A stretch of DNA of 64,000 nt from Acidobacteriota bacterium (lineage in GTDB: Bacteria; Acidobacteriota; Vicinamibacteria; Vicinamibacterales; 2-12-FULL-66-21). Made by a program: the position numbers and the translations under genes. The DNA is taken from assembly GCA_003222675.1 (NCBI GenBank), contig QHWT01000054.1, forward strand, positions 74,020 through 138,019. Direction: 5' to 3'. Below are positions 17,598 through 24,778 of this stretch, one piece after another. Each line of letters begins with the position of its first letter. The stretch's first letter is position 1. A model generated the notes under the pieces. It was not told the origin of the DNA. It saw nothing but the letters and a program-made list of their open reading frames with translations, and ran no database searches.

Positions 17598-18365
17598 TTA
17601 GTACCGCAAGCGCGGATACCAGTTTGTGCCACGTCCTTCGGGCGTCACGTCGAACAGGTTCCACAAGGGCCAGATCATGTCGACGTGCCGCCCGTCCTGG
17701 CCGTGCTCGGATGGCGCGAAGAGCAGCTCCGACTGGTAAAAGTGATGAATCCGTCCATCGCGCTTCACGAAGACGTTGAGCGAGGGAAGCTGATCTCCCT
17801 TTGCATTCTCGCCGTGGTAATCGTGATTGTACGTATTGGCGGCTGACGAGAGCAGGCGCAGGCTGTTCCAGTCGCGCTCGCGCGCAAGGTTCGTGATCCG
17901 ATCGATCGGGGACTTCGCGACGACCACGAAGTTCACGCGCTGGTTGACGTGCGCGCTCTGGCCGTCGAGACCATCGAGGATGGACGTGCACATCACGCAG
18001 GGGGCCGCCATCTTCGGACCGAACATGTAGCTATAGACGATGAGCGTGTCCTTGCCCGGCGCGAACAGTTCTGACATGCGCACCTGCCGGACGCCGCCGT
18101 CCACGGTGATCTCGTCGAAGACGTAATCCTCGGGGATTTCGCCCCCGAGCGGAAGGCTGCGACGCTTCGACGCCACCGACTCGATTTGCGCGCGCAGCGC
18201 CACTTCGTCTCTGAGCAAGGCGTTGCGTGCCGTACGGTACTTCGCGGATTCTCCGGGAAAGCGCACCTGATGGAGCGGTGTTCCGTGCGTGGGTGATGGC
18301 CGGCTGCTCTGCGCTTTCGTCTTCGTCTTCGTCTTCGTCTTCATCTTCAACTTCTTCGCCATCAT
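17598..18365 (-). CDS. DUF899 family thioredoxin-like protein
   Basis: The start is the ATG at 18365 with the site aggag upstream, giving 255 residues. Upstream codons to 18749 are open but run into the promoter of the divergent GH5 gene. After a Lys-rich N-terminus (KMKTKTKTKTK) the protein shows the DUF899 pattern: RNALLRDEVALRAQIE, then a thioredoxin-like core with DTLIVYSYMFG and a CVMC motif near residue 128, and late segments LPSLNVFVKRDGRIHHFY and WNLFDVTPEGRG. The fold suggests a redox role, but the reaction of this family is not established. The N-terminal KT run is coded by a hexamer microsatellite. Confidence 0.85.
   Translation of the reverse strand: MMAKKLKMKTKTKTKTKAQSSRPSPTHGTPLHQVRFPGESAKYRTARNALLRDEVALRAQIESVASKRRSLPLGGEIPEDYVFDEITVDGGVRQVRMSELFAPGKDTLIVYSYMFGPKMAAPCVMCTSILDGLDGQSAHVNQRVNFVVVAKSPIDRITNLARERDWNSLRLLSSAANTYNHDYHGENAKGDQLPSLNVFVKRDGRIHHFYQSELLFAPSEHGQDGRHVDMIWPLWNLFDVTPEGRGTNWYPRLRY
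18316..18351. repeat. Hexanucleotide microsatellite inside the DUF899 gene
   Basis: Four perfect ttcgtc units are followed by ttcatc and ttcaac, encoding an alternating Lys-Thr run on the minus strand. Changes in copy number would lengthen or shorten the tail without shifting frame. Confidence 0.85.
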
Positions 18366-18491
18366 CGTCTCCTGTCCTCGGGCGCCGCGACCTGCGCGGT
18401 GTGGAGACGTTATACACCGCGTATGCTCCACGTTGAACACACCGATCCGGAGCAGTGAGATCGTCGAGAACACGGAGTAAGCTGCCCGGCA

Positions 18492-19526
18492 ATGACAGCG
18501 CTGCCGTGGTTGACCACCGTCCAGAATCGAATCGTGACCGTCGAGGATGGCGCGGTCGTCGTGTTGCGCGGCATCAATCGCTCCGGTCTCGAATATGCCG
18601 AGCCGATCGGCAACGACTTTCTCGCCGGCGCGGCGTTGTCGTTGAGCGAAGTCCAGGAAATCGTCCACAGCTGGGGCGCCCGCGTCCTGCGCATCCCGTT
18701 CGCGCAGTCGCGTGTCCTCGATCCTGAGATCGGCGCCACCTATCTTCACGCGTTGGACACGGTGATCGACTGGACCGCGAGCTGCGGCGCGTACGCGCTG
18801 CTCGATTTGCAGTGGCTGGATCCCGCGAGCTTGTACGGGTCGATCTCCGATGGATCGATGAACCGCATCGCGCCGCTCCCGTCATCGGCATCGTGCGAGG
18901 CGTGGCACGTTCTGGCGGAACGCTATCGGGACCCGTCCGCGGGTCTATTCGACATCTACAACGAGCCGCACTCCCGGCTTCCGGACGATCCGCACGTGCC
19001 GACAGCGGTGCGGCCGGACGGCTCGGAGTACCCGCTGGTGACCGGCCGGGTGACTGCCGGTATCTGGCGTCACGTGGCCGCTCGGCTGGTGCGAATCATT
19101 AAAGAGGTGCATCCGCGCGCACTGATTTTTGTCTCGGGTGTGTCGTGGGGCTACGACTTGCGCCGCGTCCCGTTCGATCGCGCTGACGAGGCGGCACCAG
19201 AGGGAATTGTTTACGCCGCGCACGTATATCCGTCGAGCATGTTCGAGCGGGGAGGCGGACGCGCGGCGCGCGGCCCGCGCGCATGGAATCGCGCTTTCGG
19301 GTCGCTCGCGGCCAACGCTCCCGTGTGCGTCACCGAGTTCGGCGGCGGCGCAGAGGATCTCGAATGGGGCACGCGGCTGCTCGACTATCTGCGGGCAAGA
19401 GACATCGGATGGGTCGCGTGGAGTTGGTCGGACGCGCCACGCCTCGTCACCGCTGAAGAGCCGAGACGTCCGACTGCCTTCGGCGCATTAGTCCGCGCCG
19501 CACTCGAGACTGCGCCAGTAGCGTAA
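18492..19526 (+). CDS. Glycoside hydrolase family 5 (cellulase-like) enzyme
   Basis: This 344-residue protein has the GH5 retaining-glycosidase signatures. RGINRSGLEYAEP opens the barrel, RVLRIPF lies on an early strand, FDIYNEPH carries the acid/base Glu158, and VCVTEFGGG carries the nucleophile Glu282. The YAAHVYPSS segment is also typical. No signal peptide is evident, so it may act inside the cell or be exported by another route; the substrate is probably a beta-linked glucan or mannan but cannot be fixed. It is transcribed divergently from the DUF899 gene; the 126-base space between them should hold both promoters. Confidence 0.9.
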   Translation: MTALPWLTTVQNRIVTVEDGAVVVLRGINRSGLEYAEPIGNDFLAGAALSLSEVQEIVHSWGARVLRIPFAQSRVLDPEIGATYLHALDTVIDWTASCGAYALLDLQWLDPASLYGSISDGSMNRIAPLPSSASCEAWHVLAERYRDPSAGLFDIYNEPHSRLPDDPHVPTAVRPDGSEYPLVTGRVTAGIWRHVAARLVRIIKEVHPRALIFVSGVSWGYDLRRVPFDRADEAAPEGIVYAAHVYPSSMFERGGGRAARGPRAWNRAFGSLAANAPVCVTEFGGGAEDLEWGTRLLDYLRARDIGWVAWSWSDAPRLVTAEEPRRPTAFGALVRAALETAPVA

Positions 19527-19732
19527 ACGCAGTTGCACGGCCAGCTTCGCGGCGCAGCTGTCCTTGCAATCGTCCAGCAGCTGATTGCGCCGGGGGACGA
19601 CTCGAGCAGGGATTCGCGTGGTCGCTCTCAGGTCCTCAGTGGTACTCCATTTGCCGTTACAGTCTAAAGCGCTTGAAAGCGCGTCTCATCAGGAGAGAGA
19701 AGTCGGCCGCAATTTGAAACTCAAGGTGGCAC

Positions 19733-20368
19733 GTGCGTCTACATAAACGGCTCAGTACGAATACGGCTGCGTTCGTCTTTGTCTCATCACTGGCGGCCTC
19801 ATCCCTGGCGCTTCCGGCCGGGGCATATGCGACCTCGAGTGATCCGCCTTCTGCAGTTGTCGACGTCTCCAGGATTCGCATCGACAACTTCGGGCGCGTC
19901 AACGCGAGCTACTATCGAGGCGCGCAGCCCAAAGGGCACGACTATGCCGATCTCGCCGCACTCGGGGTGAAGACAGTGATTGATCTGACCAGCGGCGATT
20001 CCGACGCCAGCGAACGCACGCTCGTCGAGAGCGCGGGAATGAAGTACGTCCAGATTCCAATGACCACTCACGAGCAACCGAAGGCCGCGGAGCTGACGCA
20101 ATTTCTCGAGATGGTGAACGATCCCGCGCTTCTACCGGTCTACGTTCACTGTGTGGGCGGGCGCCATCGCACCGGCGTCATGACGGCTGCCTATCGGATG
20201 ACCCACGATGGCTGGAATGCCGACCAGGCTTTCACGGAAATGAAGCAGTACAAGTTCGGAGCAGATTTCCTGCATCCCGAATTCAAGGACTTCGTCTTCG
20301 GGTATCAGGCCAATCTTGCGCACGCTGCGCCTGCCGTCGGGTCATCCGGGGCACCTTCGCGGCGATGA
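19733..20368 (+). CDS. Exported dual-specificity / tyrosine-type phosphatase
   Basis: The start is GTG at 19733 with aaggtgg upstream, giving 211 residues. Residues 10-33 form a signal peptide (AAFVFVSSLAASSLALPAG). The rest matches small DSP-like phosphatases: YYRGAQPKGHDYADLAALGVKTV, the general-acid region after VIDLTSGD, and the P-loop HCVGGRHRTG with Cys140 and Arg146. An exported position suggests it acts on envelope or extracellular phosphate esters rather than on cytoplasmic phosphoproteins. It stands alone and converges on the M56 gene. Confidence 0.87.
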   Translation: MRLHKRLSTNTAAFVFVSSLAASSLALPAGAYATSSDPPSAVVDVSRIRIDNFGRVNASYYRGAQPKGHDYADLAALGVKTVIDLTSGDSDASERTLVESAGMKYVQIPMTTHEQPKAAELTQFLEMVNDPALLPVYVHCVGGRHRTGVMTAAYRMTHDGWNADQAFTEMKQYKFGADFLHPEFKDFVFGYQANLAHAAPAVGSSGAPSRR

Positions 20369-20384
20369 ATGGCGCGAGCTCTGA

Positions 20385-22028
20385 CTAGCGGCCGTGCACA
20401 AAGCGGCCCGTGATAGTGACCGCGACCTCAATCGGCACGCAGTTGAGCAGCGTAGAATCATATTGCCACTGGTTGACAGCCGCGAGGAGCGCGTTCGCGA
20501 ACTCGCGATTTGCGGGCTCCCGCACGCGCACGTCCTTCAGAAACCCATCGGTACCGATCAGCGCATCGAGCACGATCGTGGCGTCCGCGCCAGTGCCACG
20601 CACGCTGGCGGGGTACTGCGGCCTCACATCTCTGATTTTGTTCGGCGGTCGGATGTTTCCGCCAATCGGCACATCCGCGGTGGCGGCAGTTGACGGGCAC
20701 GGCGGATTTGGGCGTGGACTTGCGGTTTGCACGGCTCGGCTCGACGAATCACCGTCTCCCGCGATGACGATCTCCTCGGCGACCGATCCGATCTCCAAGG
20801 TAATCGCGCGGCGGGCGTTGTCGCCAGTCATCGTCAGCGCGGCCCGATAGGGTTTAAATCCTGGTACCTGCACTTCGAAAACGTAGTCGCCGGGCGGCAG
20901 GCCAACGATCTCGAACTCGCCGCGCCTGTTGGTCTGCGCGTCGTACTTGATCTGCCGCTCCGCGTTCGACAAGGTCACGCGGACGCCCGGGAGCGCCGCG
21001 CCCTGCGGATCGACCAGCGACCCGGAAAATGTGGCAAACACCTGGGCCGCGGCGATCGTGCCCGCGATGACGGCGAGCGCCATCACGGTGGCAACACGGG
21101 CAAATGGAGACATCGGGCTGCGATTCTGACGATCGTTCAACATGGCAGTCACTCGCTTGTGAAGGCTCGACGATCGAGCCATGGCCGGAGCCGGGAATAA
21201 GGGGTGGCGGTGATTGAATGCGCGCGCGAGGCCGAGCAGATGGCTCGCGTAGGCCGAACTGTCCACACCGCTCCTGAGCACCGCATCGTCGCACGCATGC
21301 TCGCTCTCGAGGCGCAGCCTTCGACAGGCGAGCCACACGAGTGGATTGAACCAGTACATCGACCGCACGAGCTCCGCCGAGATCTGCACAATCCAGTCGC
21401 CCCGCCTGATGTGCGCGAGCTCGTGACTGAGGACCATGCCGACGAGATCGTCGGGCCAGCGCTCCGCTCCTCCGGGGATCATGATGGTCGGCGAAACGAC
21501 ACCCCACGTCGCGAGCAGCGATGAGTCATCACTCTGGAGCACTCGCACCGGGTGTCGCAGTCCATACTCTCGCGCGATCTGCTCTGACAGCGTCGTCCAG
21601 TTGGCGAGCGTTACGGGTCGCGCACGCGACCGAAGCCACGCAAGCCGGATCAGTCCAAGAACCAGGACGAGCAGTCCCATCGCCACGCCAGCGATCCACA
21701 TCAACGCGAGAATCGAGCGCGTCGACCACCCACGCACAGCATCCCGAGCGGAACCTACGACCGGCGCTCCCGCCTGGCGCGTAATGCGGTCAGCAGAAAA
21801 TGTCGACGTACGTTCGGTCGCGGCCGCTGGGTGTGAGGGAAGTGTGAGTTCGGCGAATGACGGTGAGCCGATCGAGAGCGGCCAGGCCGGCACGAGCAAT
21901 TCCAACATCGGGAGGACGCCGGCGCACACGATCGCAACGGCAAGGATCCAGTGCCGCTGCGCCGCCGACTGATTGCGCAGCAGGCGCGTTGCGCACAAGG
22001 CGACGAGCACGAGGATGGATATCTTCAT
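20385..22028 (-). CDS. BlaR1/MecR1-type M56 peptidase with carboxypeptidase-regulatory and TonB C-terminal domains
   Basis: This 547-residue membrane protein has several helices in residues 1-130, a zinc-peptidase motif HELAH at 202-206 with the downstream ESEHACDDAV ligand segment, and a further helix near 315-335. It then has a carboxypeptidase regulatory-like beta-sandwich (~335-415, LVDPQGAALPGVRVTLSN) and a TonB-type C-terminal domain (~480-545, VNQWQYDSTLLNCVPI). BlaR1 relatives sense a signal outside and cleave their BlaI partner. Here the usual penicillin-binding sensor is replaced by the two beta domains, so the signal is probably not a beta-lactam. Its start overlaps the blaI-like stop by four bases (atga). 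Confidence 0.9.
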   Translation of the reverse strand: MKISILVLVALCATRLLRNQSAAQRHWILAVAIVCAGVLPMLELLVPAWPLSIGSPSFAELTLPSHPAAATERTSTFSADRITRQAGAPVVGSARDAVRGWSTRSILALMWIAGVAMGLLVLVLGLIRLAWLRSRARPVTLANWTTLSEQIAREYGLRHPVRVLQSDDSSLLATWGVVSPTIMIPGGAERWPDDLVGMVLSHELAHIRRGDWIVQISAELVRSMYWFNPLVWLACRRLRLESEHACDDAVLRSGVDSSAYASHLLGLARAFNHRHPLFPAPAMARSSSLHKRVTAMLNDRQNRSPMSPFARVATVMALAVIAGTIAAAQVFATFSGSLVDPQGAALPGVRVTLSNAERQIKYDAQTNRRGEFEIVGLPPGDYVFEVQVPGFKPYRAALTMTGDNARRAITLEIGSVAEEIVIAGDGDSSSRAVQTASPRPNPPCPSTAATADVPIGGNIRPPNKIRDVRPQYPASVRGTGADATIVLDALIGTDGFLKDVRVREPANREFANALLAAVNQWQYDSTLLNCVPIEVAVTITGRFVHGR

Positions 22029-22408
22029 CGGCCCGACCTGGCCTTCTCGATGACCTGCGCAATCCGCTGCAGCTCGTCCTCCGACAAGCGCGCGCCCTCA
22101 CCGCCGACGAGCGCCGCGACGACCTTTTCCGCGGAGCCATCGAAAAACGTGTCGACCAGATGGCGCAGCGCCGACTTGCGCGCGGCGCGACGTGGCAGGG
22201 CAGGCGTGTAGATGTAGCGAAGGCCTGCTTCCTCGTGCCGCACGTGCCCCTTCTCCTCGAGTACGCGCAACTGCGTGCGCACGGTCGACGAGTTCGGATC
22301 GCCGGAAAGATCCGCCATGACGGCCGCGGCGGTGGCGCGTCCGCGTCGATACAGGATGTCCATGATTTGCCGCTCGCGTCGGGTCAGGCTGTGGAGCGAT
22401 CGCGACAT
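22025..22408 (-). CDS. BlaI/MecI family transcriptional repressor
   Basis: The 127-residue protein has a winged helix at the N-terminus (LTRRERQIMDILYRRG, ATAAAVMADL, NSSTVRTQLRVLEEKGHV) and a C-terminal dimerisation and cleavage region. The segment STVRTQLRVLEEKG is the recognition-helix signature of the family. The gene overlaps the M56 peptidase by four bases, so the two are co-translated as a sensor-repressor unit. A dyad sequence covers both its -35 box and its start codon, which strongly suggests that it represses itself and its peptidase. Confidence 0.93.
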   Translation of the reverse strand: MSRSLHSLTRRERQIMDILYRRGRATAAAVMADLSGDPNSSTVRTQLRVLEEKGHVRHEEAGLRYIYTPALPRRAARKSALRHLVDTFFDGSAEKVVAALVGGEGARLSEDELQRIAQVIEKARSGR

Positions 22409-22449
22409 GTTATTTTCATAACATTACTGCTACAAGAATAACATGTCAA
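22404..22449 (-). promoter_or_regulatory. Promoter and operator of the BlaI-M56 operon
   Basis: On the minus strand TTGACA lies at 22449-22444 and TAATGT at 22426-22421, with a 17-base spacer. An exact 11-base inverted repeat (gacatgttatt at 22404-22414 and aataacatgtc at 22437-22447) overlaps the -35 box on one side and the start codon on the other. A second, shorter dyad tgttat-N4-ataaca lies at 22408-22423. BlaI-family dimers bind short dyads, so binding here would block both transcription and early elongation. Confidence 0.75.
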
Positions 22450-22478
22450 GGCGGATGCGCTGTTCTCTGGTCCAACGG

Positions 22479-22513
22479 AAAAAGGCCGGTCCAACGTGCG
22501 TTGGCCGGCCTTT
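22479..22513 (-). terminator. Intrinsic terminator of the peroxiredoxin gene
   Basis: Arms aaaggccgg and ccggccttt extend into inner arms ccaacg and cgttgg with one bulged base and a two-base loop. On the minus strand the hairpin is followed by TTTTT. It lies about 20 bases after the peroxiredoxin stop codon and separates it from the BlaI promoter. Confidence 0.85.
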
Positions 22514-22534
22514 CCTGCCACCGGGGGACCGCGT

Positions 22535-23071
22535 TCAGTGCTTTTCCTTCACCCCGAGCTCCTTCAGCTTCGCGACGACCGCTTCGCCGGCGGTCTGCGG
22601 CTTCACCTCTTTGTCAATCGCGAGGATCTTGCCGTCAGGTCCGATGTAAAAGGTCCAGCGATACGCGAACTGACGCTCGGGCGTGACGACGCCGTAGGCG
22701 GTTGCGACTTTTTTCGATGGATCGCTGAGAAGAGGAAAGTCGGCGTGCTCTTTTTCCGCGAACGCCCTGTTGTCTTCCGGCGTGTCGACGCTCGCCATGA
22801 AATAGGCGACATCGTACTTGCGAATCAGTTCCCCGCTCCCACGGAGCGAGTTGCACTCGGCGGTTCAACCACCGGTGAAGGCTTTGGGAAACCACGCCAG
22901 GACCACGGTCTTGCCCTTGAGATCCGCAAGCGAGTAGGTCTTTCCGTCGCTGCCAGGCAACGAAAAGTCGGGCGCCTCGTCTCCGACCTTCAATTCACCG
23001 GCGAGCACTGGCGCCCCCAACAACAGAGAGGTGAACACGGTCGTGAGCACCAGGCGGTGCCTGTGCAACAT
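22535..23071 (-). CDS. Exported Bcp/AhpC-type peroxiredoxin, probably a selenoprotein (in-frame UGA as Sec69)
   Basis: Read through one TGA (22867-22865), the frame gives 178 residues with a good ribosome site (aaggag). Without readthrough it splits into 68 residues and an 87-residue remainder in the same frame. A signal peptide covers residues 1-24 ([14 protein letters not shown]). The fold motifs are [33 protein letters not shown], then the TGA, then TAEC. In this family the residue after FTGG or FTPG is the peroxidatic Cys, so the UGA falls exactly on the catalytic position. Cys73 is the likely resolving residue. The part after the TGA is fully conserved in character ([36 protein letters not shown]). 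A SECIS-like hairpin follows. The alternative is a fresh nonsense mutation of TGC. Confidence 0.82.
22832..22850 (-). promoter_or_regulatory. Candidate bacterial SECIS hairpin after the in-frame UGA
   Basis: On the minus strand the bases 15-33 after the UGA form an 8-bp stem (ctcgctcc paired with ggagcggg, one G-U pair) closed by the loop gtg. The apical loop begins 22 bases after the UGA and starts with G, matching the known spacing and loop rule for bacterial selenocysteine insertion elements. The stem lies wholly within coding sequence. Confidence 0.7.
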
Positions 23072-23167
23072 GGAAGCTCCTTCCGTTCATTTGTTCCCCT
23101 ACCATAGCATGAGGCCCCACGGCACTTTCCGCCCGCCGGGGACGTATATTGTTCAGAGGAGCACTCG

Positions 23168-23452
23168 ATGACCGAACGGACCTGCTGGGAGTCGTTCAAG
23201 GCGGAGAGCGGCAACGCGTTTCAAAAGCTCAAACAACTGATTCACGAAGGCAACGTCCGCCGCGTGCGGATCCGGCAGGGGTCGCGCACCGTGGCCGAAT
23301 TTCCCCTGACGGCGGGGGTGGTCGGCGCGGTGATCGCTCCCATGCTGGCCGCCATTGGCGCGCTCGTAGCACTGGTCAAGGACTGCACGATCGACGTGGA
23401 GCGGGTCGACGCGTCGGCGGCCGACGAGACACCGCGCGCCGTCAACGAATAG
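23168..23452 (+). CDS. DUF4342 domain protein
   Basis: The 94-residue protein has a gaggag site upstream. It shows the family pattern: an N-terminal helix (FKAESGNAFQKLKQLIHEGN), a short beta hairpin (VRRVRIRQGSRTVAEFPLT), and a hydrophobic helix AGVVGAVIAPMLAAIGALVAL likely to sit in the membrane, ending in KDCTIDVER. The function of the family is not known. It is divergent from the peroxiredoxin gene; the 96-base gap should hold both promoters. Confidence 0.83.
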   Translation: MTERTCWESFKAESGNAFQKLKQLIHEGNVRRVRIRQGSRTVAEFPLTAGVVGAVIAPMLAAIGALVALVKDCTIDVERVDASAADETPRAVNE

Positions 23453-23504
23453 AATCGGCTGTCGCCCATCCGACTGAAGAGTGGCGTTTGCAGAGGCCGA
23501 GGGG

Positions 23505-23613
23505 CGATCGGCAGTCGACAATTCGTGAATCCACAATTTTCAATGTCGGCCTGCGGTCAGCAATCGTCAATCCGTGAATGGGCATCCTGCAGTCTGCAGT
23601 CGACAATCAACGC
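23505..23613. repeat. Heptamer-periodic intergenic block upstream of crcB
   Basis: Related seven-base words recur across the block: cagtcga, tgaatcc, caatcgt, caatccg, tgaatgg, gcagtct, gcagtcg. The gtgaat and ctgcag words are shared with the block at 5303-5372. It ends a few bases before the crcB start at 23620, so the crcB promoter or ribosome site lies in or beside it. Confidence 0.6.
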
Positions 23614-23619
23614 GGCTGA

Positions 23620-23991
23620 ATGAACGTCCTGTTGATTGCGCTCGGCGGGTCCATCGGAGCGGTCGCGCGATATGGACTCGCCGGGCTGGTTCAGCGGTTC
23701 ACGACGCCGTACTTTCCATTCGGCACCTTCGTCGTGAACATGGTTGGGTGCTTCGTCTTCGGCATTCTCGCCGGTGTGGCGGAACACCGGTTCGCGCTCG
23801 GGCCCCAGGCACGCGCGTTTCTGCTCATCGGCGTCCTCGGCGGATTCACGACCTTCTCGTCATTCAGCTTCGAGACTTTTCAACTGCTCCGCGACGCCGA
23901 GATCATGCGCGCATCGGTGAATGCCGTCGGCCAGCTCGTCGTCGGCCTGTTCGCGATGTGGATCGGCTTCGTCGTGGCGAGACTTCTGTGA
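23620..23991 (+). CDS. crcB: CrcB/Fluc fluoride channel
   Basis: The 123-residue protein has four membrane helices. It carries the family signatures GGSIGAVARYGL at the start, PFGTFVVNMVGCFVFG in the second helix (with the pore Asn), and LGGFTTFSSFSFE in the third. It exports fluoride as a dual-topology dimer. Length and motifs are complete. It is followed after seven bases by a DUF190 gene, a common partner of crcB. No fluoride riboswitch was recognised in the short upstream region, which is filled with a repeat. Confidence 0.95.
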   Translation: MNVLLIALGGSIGAVARYGLAGLVQRFTTPYFPFGTFVVNMVGCFVFGILAGVAEHRFALGPQARAFLLIGVLGGFTTFSSFSFETFQLLRDAEIMRASVNAVGQLVVGLFAMWIGFVVARLL

Positions 23992-23998
23992 GGCATGG

Positions 23999-24349
23999 AT
24001 GAAGCTTCCGGCCGAAGGCAGGCTGCTGCGGATCTTCGTCGGCGAAGCGGATCGCTGGGAAGGAAGACCTCTGTATCAGGCTATCGTCGAAGCCGCGCGA
24101 CACCAGGGGCTCGCCGGCGCGACCGCATGGAAAGGCTTCATCGGGTTCGGCGCCAACAGCCGCGTGCACACGGCGAAGGTGTTACGGCTGTCGGAGGATC
24201 TTCCAGTTGTGATTGAGATCGTGGATGGGCCCGACAAGATCGAAGCATTCCTGCCGGCGCTCGACGAGATGGTGCAGGAAGGGCTCGTGACGCTCGAGCG
24301 CGCGAAGGTCATTCACTACAGGCACCGGACGAAAAAAGACGGCAGCTAG
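23999..24349 (+). CDS. DUF190 family protein, crcB partner
   Basis: The start is the ATG at 23999 (MKLPAEGRLLRIFVGEADRW), giving 116 residues; an upstream in-frame start lies within crcB and is rejected. The family signature is clear: a ferredoxin-like PII-type fold with GRPLYQAIVEAARHQGLAGATAWKGFIGFG, followed by SEDLPVVIEIVDGPDKIEAFLPALDEMV. DUF190 proteins resemble signal-transduction PII proteins and are often coded next to crcB, where they may regulate or assist fluoride export. This role is inferred from context. Confidence 0.9.
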   Translation: MKLPAEGRLLRIFVGEADRWEGRPLYQAIVEAARHQGLAGATAWKGFIGFGANSRVHTAKVLRLSEDLPVVIEIVDGPDKIEAFLPALDEMVQEGLVTLERAKVIHYRHRTKKDGS

Positions 24350-24453
24350 TAGACAGCAGGCTTTGAGCTCACCAAGCCAGCGCTGCGAGCTGTGGAGGGC
24401 AGTTCCGGCCCGGAGGTGACCGGAAAAGCACGCCTGGTGTCCTGCTGTCTACT
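24348..24453. repeat. Inverted repeat with 13-bp arms after the crcB-DUF190 unit
   Basis: The arm agtagacagcagg (24348-24360) overlaps the stop codon of the DUF190 gene, and its exact complement cctgctgtctact lies at 24441-24453. The 80-base core contains a further complementary pair (cagttccgg / ccggaa). This fits the wider pattern of arm-core-arm loci in the window. Confidence 0.7.
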
Positions 24454-24538
24454 ACCTGCCGTTCAAAAGAAGTCGCCTCATGTCCGCCGCGCCGGGTCTA
24501 TCGTCGCCCGTTCGAAGCGAACGCAATCACGACGCACC

Positions 24539-24778
24539 CTACATTTTTTTCACGAGTCGGCCCCAACGATATGCGTAGAAATATTCACTGCGGCAGTTCG
24601 GGCACATAAAAGATCCGAGCCATGTGCCCGTGCGCCGACTCTGATCGACGCATTCAAGCGCGTAATCACAATGCACGCAGGCCAGATGGCGCCCGTGAGG
24701 ATGCGGTCCGGATTGGAGATCGGTTGCTGCTTGCTGCGCGCTCGACGCGGCAGCCATCGAACTGTAGGCCCTCGGCAT
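24539..24778 (-). CDS. Small zinc-ribbon-like hypothetical protein
   Basis: The ATG at 24778 gives 79 residues; a TTG at 24808 would add ten. Two Cys pairs (CVHC near residue 35 and CPNC near 60) separated by about 22 residues, with an extra Cys in DYALEC, suggest a zinc ribbon. The C-terminus is aromatic and basic (YFYAYRWGRLVKKM). No strong ribosome site is seen. The paired cysteines are the main reason to keep it over the opposite-strand frames. Function unknown. Confidence 0.5.
   Translation of the reverse strand: MPRAYSSMAAASSAQQAATDLQSGPHPHGRHLACVHCDYALECVDQSRRTGTWLGSFMCPNCRSEYFYAYRWGRLVKKM

Noticed and set aside
23455..23619. Fluoride riboswitch upstream of crcB
   Set aside because: The conserved riboswitch core could not be found; the space is filled with a heptamer-periodic repeat.
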